Assembly (NCBI RefSeq): GCF_000346465.2
Contig: NC_034015.1
Location: forward strand, 19,468,462-19,532,461
Direction of reading: 5' to 3'
DNA length: 64,000 bases
Source: Prunus persica
Taxonomy: Eukaryota > Streptophyta > Magnoliopsida > Rosales > Rosaceae
Shown: positions 1 through 12,829 of the stretch, one piece after another
Layout of the letters: the number at the start of each line of letters is the position of its first letter
How positions within the stretch are numbered: position 1 is the first letter of the stretch
Position numbers and translations under genes: made by a program
Notes under the pieces: model-generated
The model's input: only the letters and a program-made list of their open reading frames with translations
The model's database searches: none
What the model was told of the DNA's origin: nothing

Positions 1-38
1 TTTAACATGGCTTCATTATTATCTTCCATCCAATGCAG

Positions 39-1902
39 ATTACCATATGGGTTAGCAGTATTTCATTTCATGCCTTTGCTGATATTGCATTTGAGAGCAC
101 AACTGATGTAAGTGTTGGCATTCTGTTGCCCCCTCTCTCTTTGTGTGTACATCAATCTGTTCTATTTGCCAACTTTGCCAATTGCTTATCCTTCTAGCAC
201 TGTCTCTGTCATATTGCTGATTGAAATGGTTAAATGTTACAAGGGAGGCAAAGGGATCACCGATTTGAAATCAACTCTTCAGGTATGGATTGATTCCCAA
301 TTTAAACTGTCACTTCAGTTTAGTATGTTGATAGTTTGGCTGCTAAGTTAGTAGTGTTCTCCAGGAAATCTTTGGTTTGACCCTTGTTGAGAGTGAGGAG
401 GAGTTCCTACAAAGTTTTTCAACACAGAGGAATTTTATTAGGTAATGAATGGTGAAATACTTTCATAGGTCAAATATCAAAATTAATTATGTCCATAACT
501 TTTGGATTTTTGTAACTTTGTTTATTTACTTAATGAATTCTACCTTTAAAACATGTGCAGATCCATTGTCTCGAATGGGGAGGTGTTGCAGTACAAGACC
601 TCCAATGGACAAATAAATGATTCTAATGCAGCCACTTCTGATGTGGAGGTGATTTTGATGTGCAGATCTTTGTTTTTTCGTACTATAATAAAATATTAGA
701 AATTTGTGTTGCATTTTGTAATAACAGCCAACTTCAGGTTGTTCGCTTGGTTGTGGGCAAGACAGCTGCTGGACACCTGTACAGTCACTTGATTCCTCTT
801 GTTCTTCTTCTTATTGATGGTAATTTTATCACCTATCTCACGTCATCAGAGAACATTCTGTTCTTTTCTTATTTTTATGGAGAAATGATGGGAAGGGGGA
901 GTGTAAGAATATGACATCAATTGTTGTTTTTTGAATTAGGTAGCAGTCCAATTGATGTTGTGGATCCAAGCTGGGAGTTGTATGTCTTGATCCAGAGGAA
1001 AACAGATCAGCAGGGGGAAATCTACAATATGTTGCTTGGTTTTACAGCTGTGTATCGTTTTTACCATTATCCTGATAGTTCTCGGTTGCGGATTGGTCAG
1101 GTTTGCTCCTTGTATATATCAGTTGCTAGTTATGCATGCTCTAGAGAAACAGCTTGGTGCTTCCGTAGTTCAAATAAATTTCATTTTTTGTGCAATCTTG
1201 GTGCTGTTGAGTTTTAACAAGCCTCCTTGTTGATGGCAGATATTGGTATTGCCTCCTTATCAACACAAGGGTTATGGACGATACCTTCTTGAGGTTCTCA
1301 ATGATGTTGCAATATCTGAAAACGTCTATGACCTCACAGTTGAAGAACCACTGGATTACTTTCAACATGTACGCACTTGTGTTGATGTACTGCGCCTTCT
1401 TAAGTTCGATCCAATCAAGCATGCAGTCAGCTCAGCAGTTTCGCAACTAAAGCAAGGAAAATTGTCGAAGAAGACACACACTCCTCGACTCATGCCAGAC
1501 ACTAGAGTCATTGAGGATGTCCGGAAAAGTTTGAAAATCAACAAGAAACAGTTTCTTCAGTGTTGGGAGGTTTTCCTTTATCTCGGCCTTGATCATGTGG
1601 ACAGGTATATGGATGATTTTGTGGGAATTATTTCTAATCGCATGAAGGAAGATCTTATCGGAAAAGATTCTGGGATTGGTGGGAAGCAAGTGATTGAAGT
1701 CCCAAGCAATTATGAACCCGAGATGTCATTTGTGATGTTCAGGTCACAAGCTGGGGAAGCTGCTAGTACTGTTCAGATAGATGAGAATCAACCAAATCAG
1801 GAGGAGCAACTCCAGCAGTTAGTTGATGAGAGAGTGAAAGAGATCAAATCAATAGCTGAGAAAGTGTCTCTGCAGCTCTCTATCATTGCTGAGGCATCAT
1901 AA
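39..1902 (+). CDS. HAG2: Histone acetyltransferase type B catalytic subunit (HAT1/HAG2), 3' part
   Basis: Acetylates newly made histone H4 before chromatin assembly, in a complex with an RbAp46/48-type WD protein (family knowledge). Seven exons are in the window: 39-107, 244-282, 365-441, 561-648, 738-819, 940-1100 and 1240-1902. They sum to 1179 nt in one frame and give the last 392 residues. The upstream exons lie outside the window, so the N-terminus is missing. The acetyl-CoA-binding motif Q-x-x-G-x-G (QHKGYG) opens the last exon. It is followed by the HAT1 signature VEEPLDYFQHVR, which carries the likely catalytic acidic residues. The C-terminus is helical and Glu/Lys-rich. No frame damage is seen. 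It converges with the DUF3531 gene, with a 640-base gap between the two stop codons. Confidence 0.93.
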
Positions 1903-2541
1903 AGGACTTCAATTTTGGCGATGCCCTTGTACTTTACCAATTGATGCAATTTGTAGGGTGAAAGTGGTTTGTGGGTTGGAATATCGGAGGCTTATCTGTA
2001 AATCTTTGAGCTCTATGCTTGCATCCTAGCTTTTGTTATTCGAATATTTGCAGAACTTTATTACTTATAATGAAATTGAGCAGCTAACGCCACCTTTAAC
2101 ATGTCAGTGTCGTTCTCTATAACTTGCAATTTTATTTTTCAATTTTGCATTAAGTTATGGGATCCGTGTTTACAAATACAAAACAAGTCACCTGCTTTTT
2201 TCACATCCACTTTGTCAATTTAGGTAATATCTGTTTGGTACAAAGTAAAGTATCGTATATTGGACGAAAAACTTGCACATTAATGGGAAAATAAGGAGAT
2301 CCTTAGCATGCTAAATTACTGTGTTGCAAATGGCCCCCATTTTAGTTCCCCTATATCCCCCCTTAAGCAGTAGTCCATATACATCTCTTAGGATCAAAAC
2401 ATGAGGTACACGACCGGAAATTTATCATTGATTTGGCTTTACGTCAGCATCTCTAATCTTGACCGTTCTTTGTACCCAGTCTGATACCTTCAATCTTCAG
2501 ACGTTGAGCATAATATATAAATCTTGGGCACACCAAATTGG
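1903..2541. other. Convergent 3' UTR region between HAG2 and the DUF3531 gene
   Basis: AT-rich non-coding sequence. The 3' UTR of the acetyltransferase gene extends to perhaps 2090 (an AATGAAAT-like signal lies near 2070). The 3' UTR of the minus-strand gene enters from the right. No further gene is seen. Confidence 0.6.
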
Positions 2542-4318
2542 CTAAATGTTGTGAACACTGTAACCTGCATCCTCTGATGTCAAGTTCTCCTTCCAGTTTT
2601 CAAACTCAGACCCACCAAACACCACTTGCTTGATTCCAACAAAGCTGTTTAACAGACATCAAGTAATAAGAGTTAGAATAAATATACGAAATAAGAAGCT
2701 TCCAAATGAATCTAGGCCAAGGCATTAAACAAGCAACATCCAGTAGAAGATATGGGAATTTGAGAGCCGCACTCGGAGCTTATCTGAGTCAATGCATTTA
2801 TTAGAACATCCAGTAGCAATGGTTCAGTGGTGCCAATATCCACCCTGTCAAAAAATTTATCAGATTGGTGAGCAAGAACCATCTACACTTCCATTCCCCC
2901 CAATTGCAAAAAAGCATCAGCATTTAACTAAGCATCACCATAAAGTCCCAAATCATGAAATTCAAGTTGAGCTCATACCAAACACGTGCTAAGTTGTCTT
3001 GAATCTCAAGATCTCCAATATTGTAAAATGTAGTTGGTGTTACATTTGCTCCCTGAATGGCATCATAACTCGGTCTTTTATCCAAAGGAGATTGTGACAA
3101 CTGCATGAATGAGATCAAAGCAGGTGGGGATTTATGGCTCAAAAACTTGCATTTTGTTTTCCAATATATAAACTTGATATGAAGTCATGTATGATATTTC
3201 AATGGCCGATTGGCTCCCACCAAGTTTAAAACGGAAATTTATAGGGTAATTGAAAATTTACTTGCATATTCATGGAATTGCATCCACCCATGCGTCCAAT
3301 GATGTGCCATGATCGAAAGGTCTGTAGACACACCAGATCAACTAAGTTACTTGATAATATTCACAAAGAATGTATTTTCAAGAAGAGGATAAGGTACTTA
3401 CATCAGAGATTAAGGAAACATCTTGTTCCAATGGAGTGTTGTAGAATTCAAACCATATATACGAGTTTGAGAAACCAAAGCTGGTTGTGCCAGAAGCCAA
3501 GACTAAGTTAGTAAACAAATGCACTTGATGATCTTGTTTCATCAGTGAAATTAAAAAAGACAGTTATTTAACCCAAAAAAAAAAAAGAAAAAAAAAGGTA
3601 GTTTACACAATTTGCATACAAGAACAACCTCTGGAAATAATTAGCATAAGATCATTTGTTCATACTAAGCATCCCCAGCATGTACAAGCTAGAAAATGGA
3701 CCAAAACCCACACTGACAAATTGCTTTCTGTTCCAACACCATCTGAACTTACTTGTTGAATGTCACATTCATGGGTACACCTGAACCAGACTTTGTGTGC
3801 AATATCTTGTTCCTTTTCTTCCTCAACCTATCTTCCATCTGCAATTTGGTTAAACCTCTGTCAATGCTCACACATAAAACTCCTTAAACCTTAAAATAAA
3901 ACCACAAAAAAAAAAGGTTTACCTTGGACCTAGCCTTTTGTGGGTCATCAAGACAAGCACCCATAATTTCAGCAAACTCAGGGTCTCGATCAAAGTCCTT
4001 TTCTTCCTCTCTCCCTGTGAACCCACCTCGGCCTGAAAATCTATCTTCAGCTTCAGCTTCAACTTCAGCTTCTATATCAATAAAGTCATGTTCTTTATCG
4101 TCTTCTCCTTCACTCACTTTTTCAGTCTTCAGCTTTAGGCCTCGACCCGCTTTAGCCACAAACACAGACTTCCTGGGCTGGCCCGGCTGTGCATAAAAGC
4201 TCCGAAATGGAAGCTTAACTGTACAAAATGGCGGGAAGCGGCTTGTGCTGCTGGGAAATAAGGATAAGGAAGTGTTGGGACTTTGAAGAACAGGCGCGCA
4301 GGTGTGCAGGATAAGCAT
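2542..4318 (-). CDS. Chloroplast DUF3531-type conserved protein
   Basis: Seven exons on the minus strand: 4318-3923, 3838-3753, 3480-3402, 3321-3262, 3100-2979, 2844-2773 and 2644-2542. They sum to 918 nt (305 aa) with consistent phase. The first ~55 residues are Ser/Thr/Pro-rich with few acidic residues, as in a chloroplast transit peptide. An acidic linker follows (near residues 65-110), then the conserved core: FGFSNSYIWFEF, SWHIIGRMGGCNSMN, IGDLEIQDNLARVWVDIGT and VLINALTQIS, ending GGSEFENWKENL. This pattern matches the plant/cyanobacterial DUF3531 family as I remember it; the molecular function is unknown. The start is the only early in-frame ATG and is followed directly by the transit-like region. 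Head-to-head with the M16 peptidase gene. Confidence 0.82.
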
Positions 4319-4807
4319 GGTTTCTCAAATACCGTCGTCTTTTAGCAAAGGCGTCTCTCTTGAGCACCTTAACGGGCGCCTCTGAAGACTGCGGTGATGA
4401 AAGTTGAACACAGTTCAGCTCAAGAGTGAAAGACTCTGAAGAGGGGACTATCAATTTGGGTACTGTGGAGCCGTAAAAGTCCAAGTTCTTCTTCTTTAGA
4501 GGGAATAGAAAGGGCCCAAGTTTGTTCCTAATGGGCTCAGGCCCAAGATGTGAACGCTGACGTGGCAAGATCATGGTGGTGCAAGGTCTGATGGCATCAC
4601 AGTCAAAGCTGAGTGCTCTCGAATTGTGAAAGACGACACAGAAGTTGCAGTTCGTAGCTTTCGTGTTTTTTTTTTTTGAGTCTTGACAAACACTATTATG
4701 GTGTTATTATTATAAAGATTATTTCTTTGCCAACAAATAACTGAAATCTGAAAGACTGAAACTTTTAAGTGAGTCCAATTTCCCAATTTGAAGAGGGAGA
4801 CACAGAG
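4319..4807. promoter_or_regulatory. Divergent promoter with site II (TGGGCY) cluster
   Basis: A 489-bp gap between two divergent start codons. It holds three TGGGCY-type site II elements: GGCCCA at 4513-4518, TGGGCT at 4532-4537 and GGCCCA at 4540-4545. A TGACGTGGC G-box-like element lies at about 4558-4566. Site II elements are known in promoters of plant housekeeping, ribosomal and organelle-protein genes. Open frames crossing this stretch on the minus strand look like 5' UTR, not coding sequence. Confidence 0.55.
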
Positions 4808-6596
4808 ATGGATTTGCTTCCGGCAGAGACCTCAAAGATAGTGAAGAAGAAACATGGGTTCAGGTCATTGAAGCTGGTGAACGTAGACATGGACCAAGTG
4901 CTTGGGGAGCAACCTGTTGGAGTTGACTATGGCAGGCTTGACAATGGTCTATGTTACTATGTTCGTTGTAATTCTAAGCCCAGAATGAGAGCAGCGCTCG
5001 CTCTTGCTGTCAAAGTCGGGTACAACTTCTTTTTTGTTTGTAATTGGGTTTGTTTTTCTTTATCTTTATTGCTTCTGTGCATTTGGTCGTTGATTGGTGT
5101 TACTTGGGCAATTGTGTTTGTGTGCTTAATTTAGTGGTTTCTTTCACTGTGGGTTTTGGTGAACTTGGTGGGGGAACTGCCATTTGCTATTATACTCTGG
5201 GATTCTGATAATGTAATTTGATCCACAAGGCAATAAACTGAAACATCAATTATACTTGCTGAAACCGAACAATGCAGTGAGTAAAGGAAGAGGAAAGATT
5301 TTTCCATCCCCCATCGGGATGATTAAATAACTGAAATTGAATAACATGGAATTGAAATGCACATAATGACACAACAATATATTATGTGCGTGAGTTGGAA
5401 AGTTATATCATATGTAGAGTTAGCATTTTATCTCATTGACTAGATAAATAGGTTCAAACCTTTCATATATGTATATATCCCTGAATTTATAAAGGATTGT
5501 TATATTATTGGGTTCATGGCAGATCAGTTTTGGAAGAGGAGAACGAACGAGGAGTTGCTCACATAGTTGAGCATCTTGCTTTCAGCGCAACTGAGAAATA
5601 CACAAATCATGATATAATCAGATTTCTTGAGAGTATTGGGGCAGAATTTGGCGCTTGTCAGAATGCAGTGACATCTGCCGATGACACTGTTTACGAGTTG
5701 TTTGTTCCTGTTGATAAGCATGAACTGTTATCTCAGGCCATTTCAGTCTTGGCTGAATTCAGTTCTGAGGTATAAACAAAGTTTACCTTGTTCGGTAATT
5801 CTAAACAATTTTTACTCTCTGGTTTAATTACATGCAATGTGCAGGTTCGTGTCTCAAAAGATGATCTAGAAAGAGAAAGAGGTGCGGTTATGGAAGAATA
5901 CAGAGGGAACCGGAATGCTACAGGAAGGATGCAGGATGCACATTGGATTCTGATGATGGAAGGTTCACAGGTACCGCTACTATGAAGCTTATAATCCCTG
6001 ACTAACTTGATCAGGAGATTTTTTTATTCTTTGATGAACCATCAGCTGTAATGTTTTTATGCGCCTCCTACAACATTATGGACTATGCAATTGAGTCTTA
6101 GATTTAGGGGTCCGTGATAGAACAATGTACCATGCACACATATCACCACAGAGGGTTGGAACTTGGAACTAGTTTTACATCATTTCTTTAATGTTATATT
6201 AAGTAGAAGGATGTTGCTAAGCTAAAGTACATGAATTTAAGTTTTTTAAATTTTCTCTGCTATGTGTGCTGAAGTCTAAGACCTAGGTAAACTTGTAGTC
6301 CTAATTTTGAATTTTTTTGTCAATCTTATGTTATTCCTAGACCCCTCTTTTGTTTTGACCAAAATAAGAGAACCTTCTTTTCATTGCAGTATGCTGACCG
6401 CTTACCGATTGGATTAGAAAAGGTGATTCGAACTGTTTCTTCTGAGACTGTGAAGCAATTCTATAGTAAGTGGTACCATTTAAGCAACATGGCAGTGATA
6501 GCTGTTGGAGATTTCTCTGATACCCAGGTTTGGCATTGTCAACATGTTAATGTTCATATTGGAATTATAAGAGTTGTTTCGTAGTCAAGATGCCTT

Positions 6597-6672
<76 letters not shown>

Positions 6673-8928
6673 AGTGTAGTTGAGTTGATAAAGAATCATT
6701 TCGGACATAAAATTTCATCACCTGAGCTGCCTCTTATACCAAGATATACAGTTCCATCTCATGAAGAGCCACGTTTTTCATGTTTTGTTGAATCTGAAGC
6801 TACTGGGGTTAGTACAGAAATAAATCTCAATCTTGTTTGTACCAATTGATCTGCACATTCATGGACATGCAAGTGATATACGTGGAATTTTCAGTTTTAA
6901 CATTGAAATTCGCTTGTGACAGTCTGCAGTAATTATTAGCTATAAGATGGCAGCTGGTGAGCTGAATACAGTGAGGGACTATAGGGATTTGCTGGCAGAG
7001 TCCATGTTCCTTTATGCCCTAAACCAGAGGTTCTTTAAGATAGCTCGTAGGAAGGACCCCCCCTATTTCTCATGCTCGGCTTCCGCAGATGTTCTTGTTA
7101 ATCCATTGAAGGCTTATATAATGACTTCATCCTGTAAAGAAAAAGGGACTATTGAGGCCCTAGAATCAATGCTGACTGAGGCATGTTTTTCATCCTATAC
7201 AAAAACTCTACTTGTTTTGTTTTTAATTTGGAACTAATTATAATGACACTTTACCTTCAGGTTGCAAGGGTACAATTACATGGGTTTTCAGAACGAGAAG
7301 TGTCTATTGTTCGAGCTTTACTGATGTCAGAGATTGAATCTGCCTATTTGGAGCGTGATCAAATGCAATCAACTAGCTTGCGAGATGAATATTTACAAGT
7401 ATTTCCAAATTGTAGCTTTCTTGTAAATTTTCAATTTATAATATGACGTTTGTATTGATTTGGAAAGATGTTTTGCCTTTATGTTCCTTTGGGTAGCATT
7501 TTCTCCGCAATGAACCTGTTATTGGGATTGAATATGAAGCTCAACTCCAGAAGACTCTTCTACCTCGTGAGTCTTTGCATATCTACATGTAATGATCTGA
7601 TTTATTATATAACAAATGTATAGCTCTTCTCACCATGACTTTTACACCTGTAGAGATAACCACAGCAGAGATATCCAAATATGCAGTAAAGTTACAAACA
7701 TCATGCAGCTGTGTCATTAAGACAATTGAGCCACGAGCTTCTGCAACAATAGGTGATCTAAAAAATGTTGTATCAATGATCAATGATCTTGAGGAAAAAA
7801 GAATCATTTCTCCTTGGGATGATGAACAGATTCCAGAGGAAATTGTTAATTCAAAACCTAATCCTGGGTAATTTTGGACCTTAACTTCTTAGAAATGCAT
7901 TTCACCATATCGGTTTTATTTCTGCTTTGTTCTTTCCCCTTTGTGTGTGCTTGTGTTTTCTAGTTCACATGAGAATCTCTTCTCTGCAGAAAACTCTGTT
8001 TTTTGCTTGCTTGTATTCGATAAGGGCATAAAATTGTTTCATTTTCTGTTGGGAGTTTATATTCTTATGTATTCTACATTTATCATCAGCTCTATGAATT
8101 CTCTTAAACCGTTTTCTGATATCTCAGTATTCTTAGCCTTTTTAAATTATTTGTTTCAGGAATATAGTGCAGGAGTTGGAATATTCAAAAATTGGAGTTA
8201 CTGAGTTAGTTCTATCAAATGGCATGAGAGTTTGCTATAAGTGTACAAACTTCCTTGATGACCAGGTGGAACTCTGTGAAAGCAATGCAATATCTGTAGT
8301 TCAATGTCTGGGGAAAAACTGTGTGGATCTCATTATATGAGTTTAGCTCTAAAGCTCTGTCAATATGTCACTTGTTTTTTTGTAGTTGAAGTTATGAACA
8401 TAAGACGACATTCATCATTCTAATTGATCTGTAGTCGTTAGAACTAGGGGCGAAAGAGAAAGGAAGAAATTCTATTTCCAATGCATGAAATGAACATTTA
8501 TTAATTCAAGGCTAAAAGAACTATTATATATGATATTGTTCCTTTCCAATCATTAGGAGAGAAATTTTCCATCTCATATAATGGCTTTCTGTTCTCATGT
8601 ATGGTAGTACCAAAGATCAGAAAGTTGTTGTATAGTATGTCTAGTAATTTAGTTGGTTTGTAATTCTTATCGACGCTTTGTTTTGATAGGTTATCTTTAC
8701 AGGGTTCTCATATGGGGGTTTATCCGAACTTCCTGAAAGCGAGTACTTTTCTTGCTCAATGGGACCAACCATTGCAGGAGAAATTGGTGTATATGGTTAT
8801 AGACCTTCAGTTCTTATGGATATGCTTGCTGGTAAGAGAGCAGAAGTCAGCACAAAACTTGGAGCATATATGAGAACCTTTTCTGGTGATTGTTCACCCT
8901 CAGACTTGGAAACTGCTTTGCAGGTATG

Positions 8929-8991
<63 letters not shown>

Positions 8992-11696
8992 TATGATCAC
9001 AATGTTAACGGAGTGTTGTGGGATGGAAATTTAAAATATTAAAAAAAAATTAATGGTTTCTCTTTATCCCGTAGTTCTCTTTATTTGTCATGTTTTTGCA
9101 AGGTTTTCTTAAGTTGCAAAGCTTTTGCAATGTTTGTGCTGGCAGCTTGTCTATCAACTATTTACGACAAATGTAACACCAGGAGAAGAAGATGTCAAAA
9201 TAGTGATGCAAATGGCAGAAGAAGTGGTCCGTGCTCAAGACAGGGATCCTTACACTGCATTTGCAAACCGTGTGAAGGAGCTCAACTATGGAAACTCCTA
9301 TTTCTTTAGAGTAAGATGCCCATTCGGAGTTCATTGTAGTTTTCATTCATGTGGTTTGTTCTAGTTATAATTCTGGGTTATTTATATATTTTGCAGCCTA
9401 TTAGAATAAGTGATCTTCGGAAAGTTGATCCATTGAAAGCCTGTGAATATTTCAACAAATGTTTCAAGGATCCATCAACTTTCTCCATTGTTATTGTTGG
9501 GAACATTGATCCCTCTATAGCACTTCCTCTTATTTTGCAGTATTTGGTAAGTAAAACTTCCTTTCGAGTCTACTTACACCTGGATTATATTATATGTCCT
9601 CACAGGTATGTGATTTACCATGCAGGGTGGAATACCAAACCCCCCTGAACCTGTCCTGCAATATAATCGTGATGATCTCAAGGGACTACCATTCACTTTT
9701 CCTAAAACCAGAATAAGGTAGAATAGAGCACAAATCCATATGCAGCAATAGCACATTGTATTTATGTTAGTGGTAGAAGGTGTTGCAAATATGAAATAAT
9801 AATATAATATCAATACCTACATGGGTTTGGATGCTATCAGTTGGACTAATTGTTCAACCTGACCTTTTTTTCCCAAACAAAAAATACCGTTATTTGATAA
9901 GGGTTTGATTAAGCAGCATCCCTGCTCTCTCTTGCATCGGCCACCCAATTTATTGGATGTTTGAATATTGTCATTCCTGCCCTTGTCTTAAATCTACTGA
10001 AGTTTCTCATTTTACTCCTTGGACATGTTAGTGCATGTCTGAACACCTACTTCCTTTTATTGCTCCAAATCCCTTCTAATACACTTGACTGGACGTGCTT
10101 GCAGAGAAGTTGTTCACAGCCCAATGGTTGAAGAACAATGTTCTGTCCAGCTGTGTTTCCCTGTGGAACTGAACAATGGAACCATGGTGTGTGCTCCTTT
10201 CCTATGTTACGAAGCATGTGACAGATCATGATGCAATGACCTTTCACGATTTCAATTTTACTGATGATTTATAGCTGGGGAAAAACAATTAAATGGCAGG
10301 TAGAAGATATTCACGTTATTGGGTTCCTGAGCAAACTTCTTGAAACAAAAATCATGCAGGTTCTCCGGTTCAAACATGGACAGGTATGCATGTGTCTTAA
10401 TTGTTTTAGTTCTATTAATCACCTTCATCTTTGGTTCAGTTCTTCTTTAATTACCTCTATGCAATAGATCTACACTGTAGGTGTTTCTGTATTTCTTGGC
10501 GGTAATAAGCCTTCCAGAACTGCAAATGTTCGTGGTGATATAAGCATAAACTTTTCTTGTGATCCAGAAATCTCCTCAAAGCTGGTTGGTGCTTTTGTAG
10601 CTTGACATGTTTCTATTTTTTATTTATTAATTGAATGGTTGGTGAACTAGCTATTTGATACCGTATAACAGGTCGATCTTACTTTGGATGAAATTTCACG
10701 TCTTCAAGAGGAAGGGCCGTCAGACGAGGATGTCTCAACCATCCTTGAAATTGAGCAAAGAGCCCATGAAAATGGGCTTCAAGTAAGTTTTCTTGTTACA
10801 ATAGGGTTCATTTTGGTCGGTAAAACATCATTCTACCCCAAATTGTAGGACATCAAATGTTCAACTCAATTGTTCCTGATGATCACTTAGTGCATAAAGT
10901 TTCCTGGATCTTAGAGATGAATGAAATGGATGTAATTGTAAATCACTTGATTTCTGTTTCTGATTTCCCACTCTTTCAGGAGAATTACTACTGGTTGGAC
11001 AGGATTTTGCACAGCTACCAGTCAAGGGTCTACTCAGGTGATGTTGGCACTTGTTTTGAGGTTGGTTGCTGTAATCCTACTTGCCTACCGCCCCTGCAAT
11101 TTTGTTTCTCTCTAAATTGCTCAATTCCTGGTGAATGGCTAGTGGTTCCAGTTTGATTTGGAGTTTAATGTTCTCAAGTGAAGTCTTAGGGTAGAAGAAA
11201 TTGTTATGGATACAGTAGTTCCTTGAAACAGAAACATTTCCTAGCTTCCATTCGAAGGAAATTATTTATTGCAACAAAAAGTTTGAGGTAGTATGCATTC
11301 AAATACTCAAACGACTATTAAACGTATATCGCAGATTCAAGAAGAAGGCCGGTCCAAAGTCAGACAATCTTTGACACCAGTAACCGCACAGTTGGCATTA
11401 CAAAAGATACTGCCTTTTCCTTGCAAAAAACAGTACACTGTAGTGATCTTGATGCCTCGTACATCTCACTTTAAGTCACTAAGATCATTCTTTCAATCTA
11501 CTGAAACCAGTTACGGAAGACATGCAAAGGTGAGTTCTATTCAAATTTGTTCTTGAATGAATTATCTCAAATTATTCGTAAACTTTAGAGCAGCTGTATA
11601 ACAAATTAGTTTTGCTGGTTGTAACAGATTTTGGCTGGCATTGCTGGTCTCACAGTTTTGGCTCTTAGCTTGTGGAGGTATTCAAGAAGACCCTAA
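4808..11696 (+). CDS. M16 family zinc metallopeptidase (PqqL/insulinase type), tail-anchored
   Basis: Twenty-one exons: 4808-5019, 5523-5769, 5845-5970, 6390-6527, 6673-6807, 6923-7180, 7261-7398, 7497-7566, 7654-7867, 8160-8265, 8690-8923, 9146-9310, 9397-9546, 9626-9717, 10105-10186, 10300-10383, 10468-10584, 10672-10782, 10980-11060, 11335-11529 and 11628-11696. The total is 3024 nt (1007 aa). The inverted zinc motif HxxEH is intact (H84-I-V-E87-H88), with the probable third ligand E164 downstream. The length fits two tandem M16 halves. The last ~22 residues form a hydrophobic helix followed by a basic tail (RYSRRP), consistent with a C-terminal membrane anchor. I recognise it as similar to the plant protein usually labelled insulinase family M16 (Arabidopsis At5g56730-like). 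An ATG at 4769 is also in frame, but the start at 4808 matches the family N-terminus better. Intron 6 starts with GC. Confidence 0.92.
6601..6672 (+). repeat. (CT)n microsatellite forming an intron polypyrimidine tract
   Basis: About 35 uninterrupted TC dinucleotides end directly in the CAG acceptor of peptidase exon 5. The repeat therefore supplies the whole polypyrimidine tract of intron 4. Confidence 0.95.
8933..8987 (+). repeat. (CT)n microsatellite just after a splice donor
   Basis: About 27 TC dinucleotides begin 9 bases after the GT of peptidase intron 11 (donor at 8924). Confidence 0.95.
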
Positions 11697-12709
11697 AATC
11701 GTAGGTGACATTGACATAACAGAGCTCTAGATACATGAAAAGCGCCAAGGTTCCGGTAATAAGTTTAGGACGGTTCTTTTTTTCAATGCTCAATGATTTG
11801 AGGGGTACATATAAGCTCAATAATAGCTGAATTTCTGTAGAACCAGAATTTATAGAGAGGGTAAGATATTAAGATGGAAGCAAATACAAATTTATTTGGC
11901 CCCATTCGAGGCTTGTAACATGAATGTGTATTTCTCCTTTGTAGCTCCATAACATTTATTTAGTAATACTATCTATCCAGTAATATATTTTCGGGGGTAG
12001 ACATTTCGGTTTATAAACACTAGCCTCTCGACCTGCGGCCACGCCCGTGTCAATAGGCTTTTTGTATTTTTTATTTTATACACCCTATATAGAGAATTTT
12101 TGTTGGATATGGACTTTTGTTTTCGTTCTTTTTTTGTTTTGTTTTATAATGATTTGCATTTTAATATACTATTGTTTTTCCTATTTGTCTTTGTCCTTTT
12201 AAAATGAAATGATTCTGTCTTGTCCAATTAGTGAGAACAACTTTGGATTATTTAAAAATTTAACCCATAAAATTCATTTTTTGTTGTTGTCTACATATAT
12301 GCGTACGTTATTGAGATGTTCTTTCATGCCTTACTCTTGCACAGAAAAGAAAAAGAAAGGAAAAAAAAGAAGAAGAGGAAACAAAGTTTCAATGAGTTGT
12401 AACAAAAGAAGAAACCCGAACACAAATTTAAAAGCAAAAGGTGGCTTATCCTTTTTTTTTTCAATTTTCTTTACAGAACGACTTTTTTTTTTCTTTTTTT
12501 TTGACAAAACTAAAACGATTTAATCACCATCTCTAATTTTTTTTGCCAGATAATTATTACCATCTCTAATTGGTTAATTGTAGAAGGAAATGCAAGTGAA
12601 GTGTCATCCGTGAGAAATATGTAAGAGGACACGACGTTCATGACAACAAAACGCATTAACAAGCGACATGTCGTCTAACTCTGATAGAGCCTTATAACGG
12701 TGTGGAAGC
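11697..12709. other. Intergenic: M16 peptidase 3' UTR and eL31 upstream region
   Basis: The 3' UTR of the peptidase gene probably runs to about 11950. The rest is AT-rich with T- and A-rich runs (12440-12545). A short GC-rich patch lies at 12018-12058. No gene is seen; a 104-residue frame here is low-complexity. Confidence 0.6.
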
Positions 12710-12717
12710 TAGGGTTT
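12710..12717 (+). promoter_or_regulatory. Telo-box (reverse orientation) near the eL31 transcription start
   Basis: TAGGGTTT, the complement of the plant telo-box AAACCCTA. It sits at the probable start of a CT-rich leader. Telo-boxes are known to be enriched at plant ribosomal-protein gene promoters. Confidence 0.6.
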
Positions 12718-12796
12718 TGCGCTCCTTTTTTAATTGATCTCCCAGCGCCTCTCTCTTTCGTCTCTCTCTCTTTCTGCCTCACTTCAAGCCCTAAGG

Positions 12797-12829
12797 TTAG
12801 TCTCTCTTTCTCTCTCTCTCTCTCTCTCA
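12797..12829 (+). repeat. Imperfect (CT)n tract in the eL31 leader
   Basis: A TC-rich tract just after a likely leader-intron donor (GGTTAGTC near 12795). The leader intron would end at the CAG near 13058. Confidence 0.7.

Noticed and set aside
4215..4574. 119-residue minus-strand frame upstream of the DUF3531 start
   Set aside because: It overlaps the DUF3531 first exon in another frame and lies in the leader/promoter; no family resemblance.
12209..12523. 104-residue plus-strand frame upstream of eL31
   Set aside because: Composition is driven by poly-A/poly-T runs; no start context, domain or splice support.
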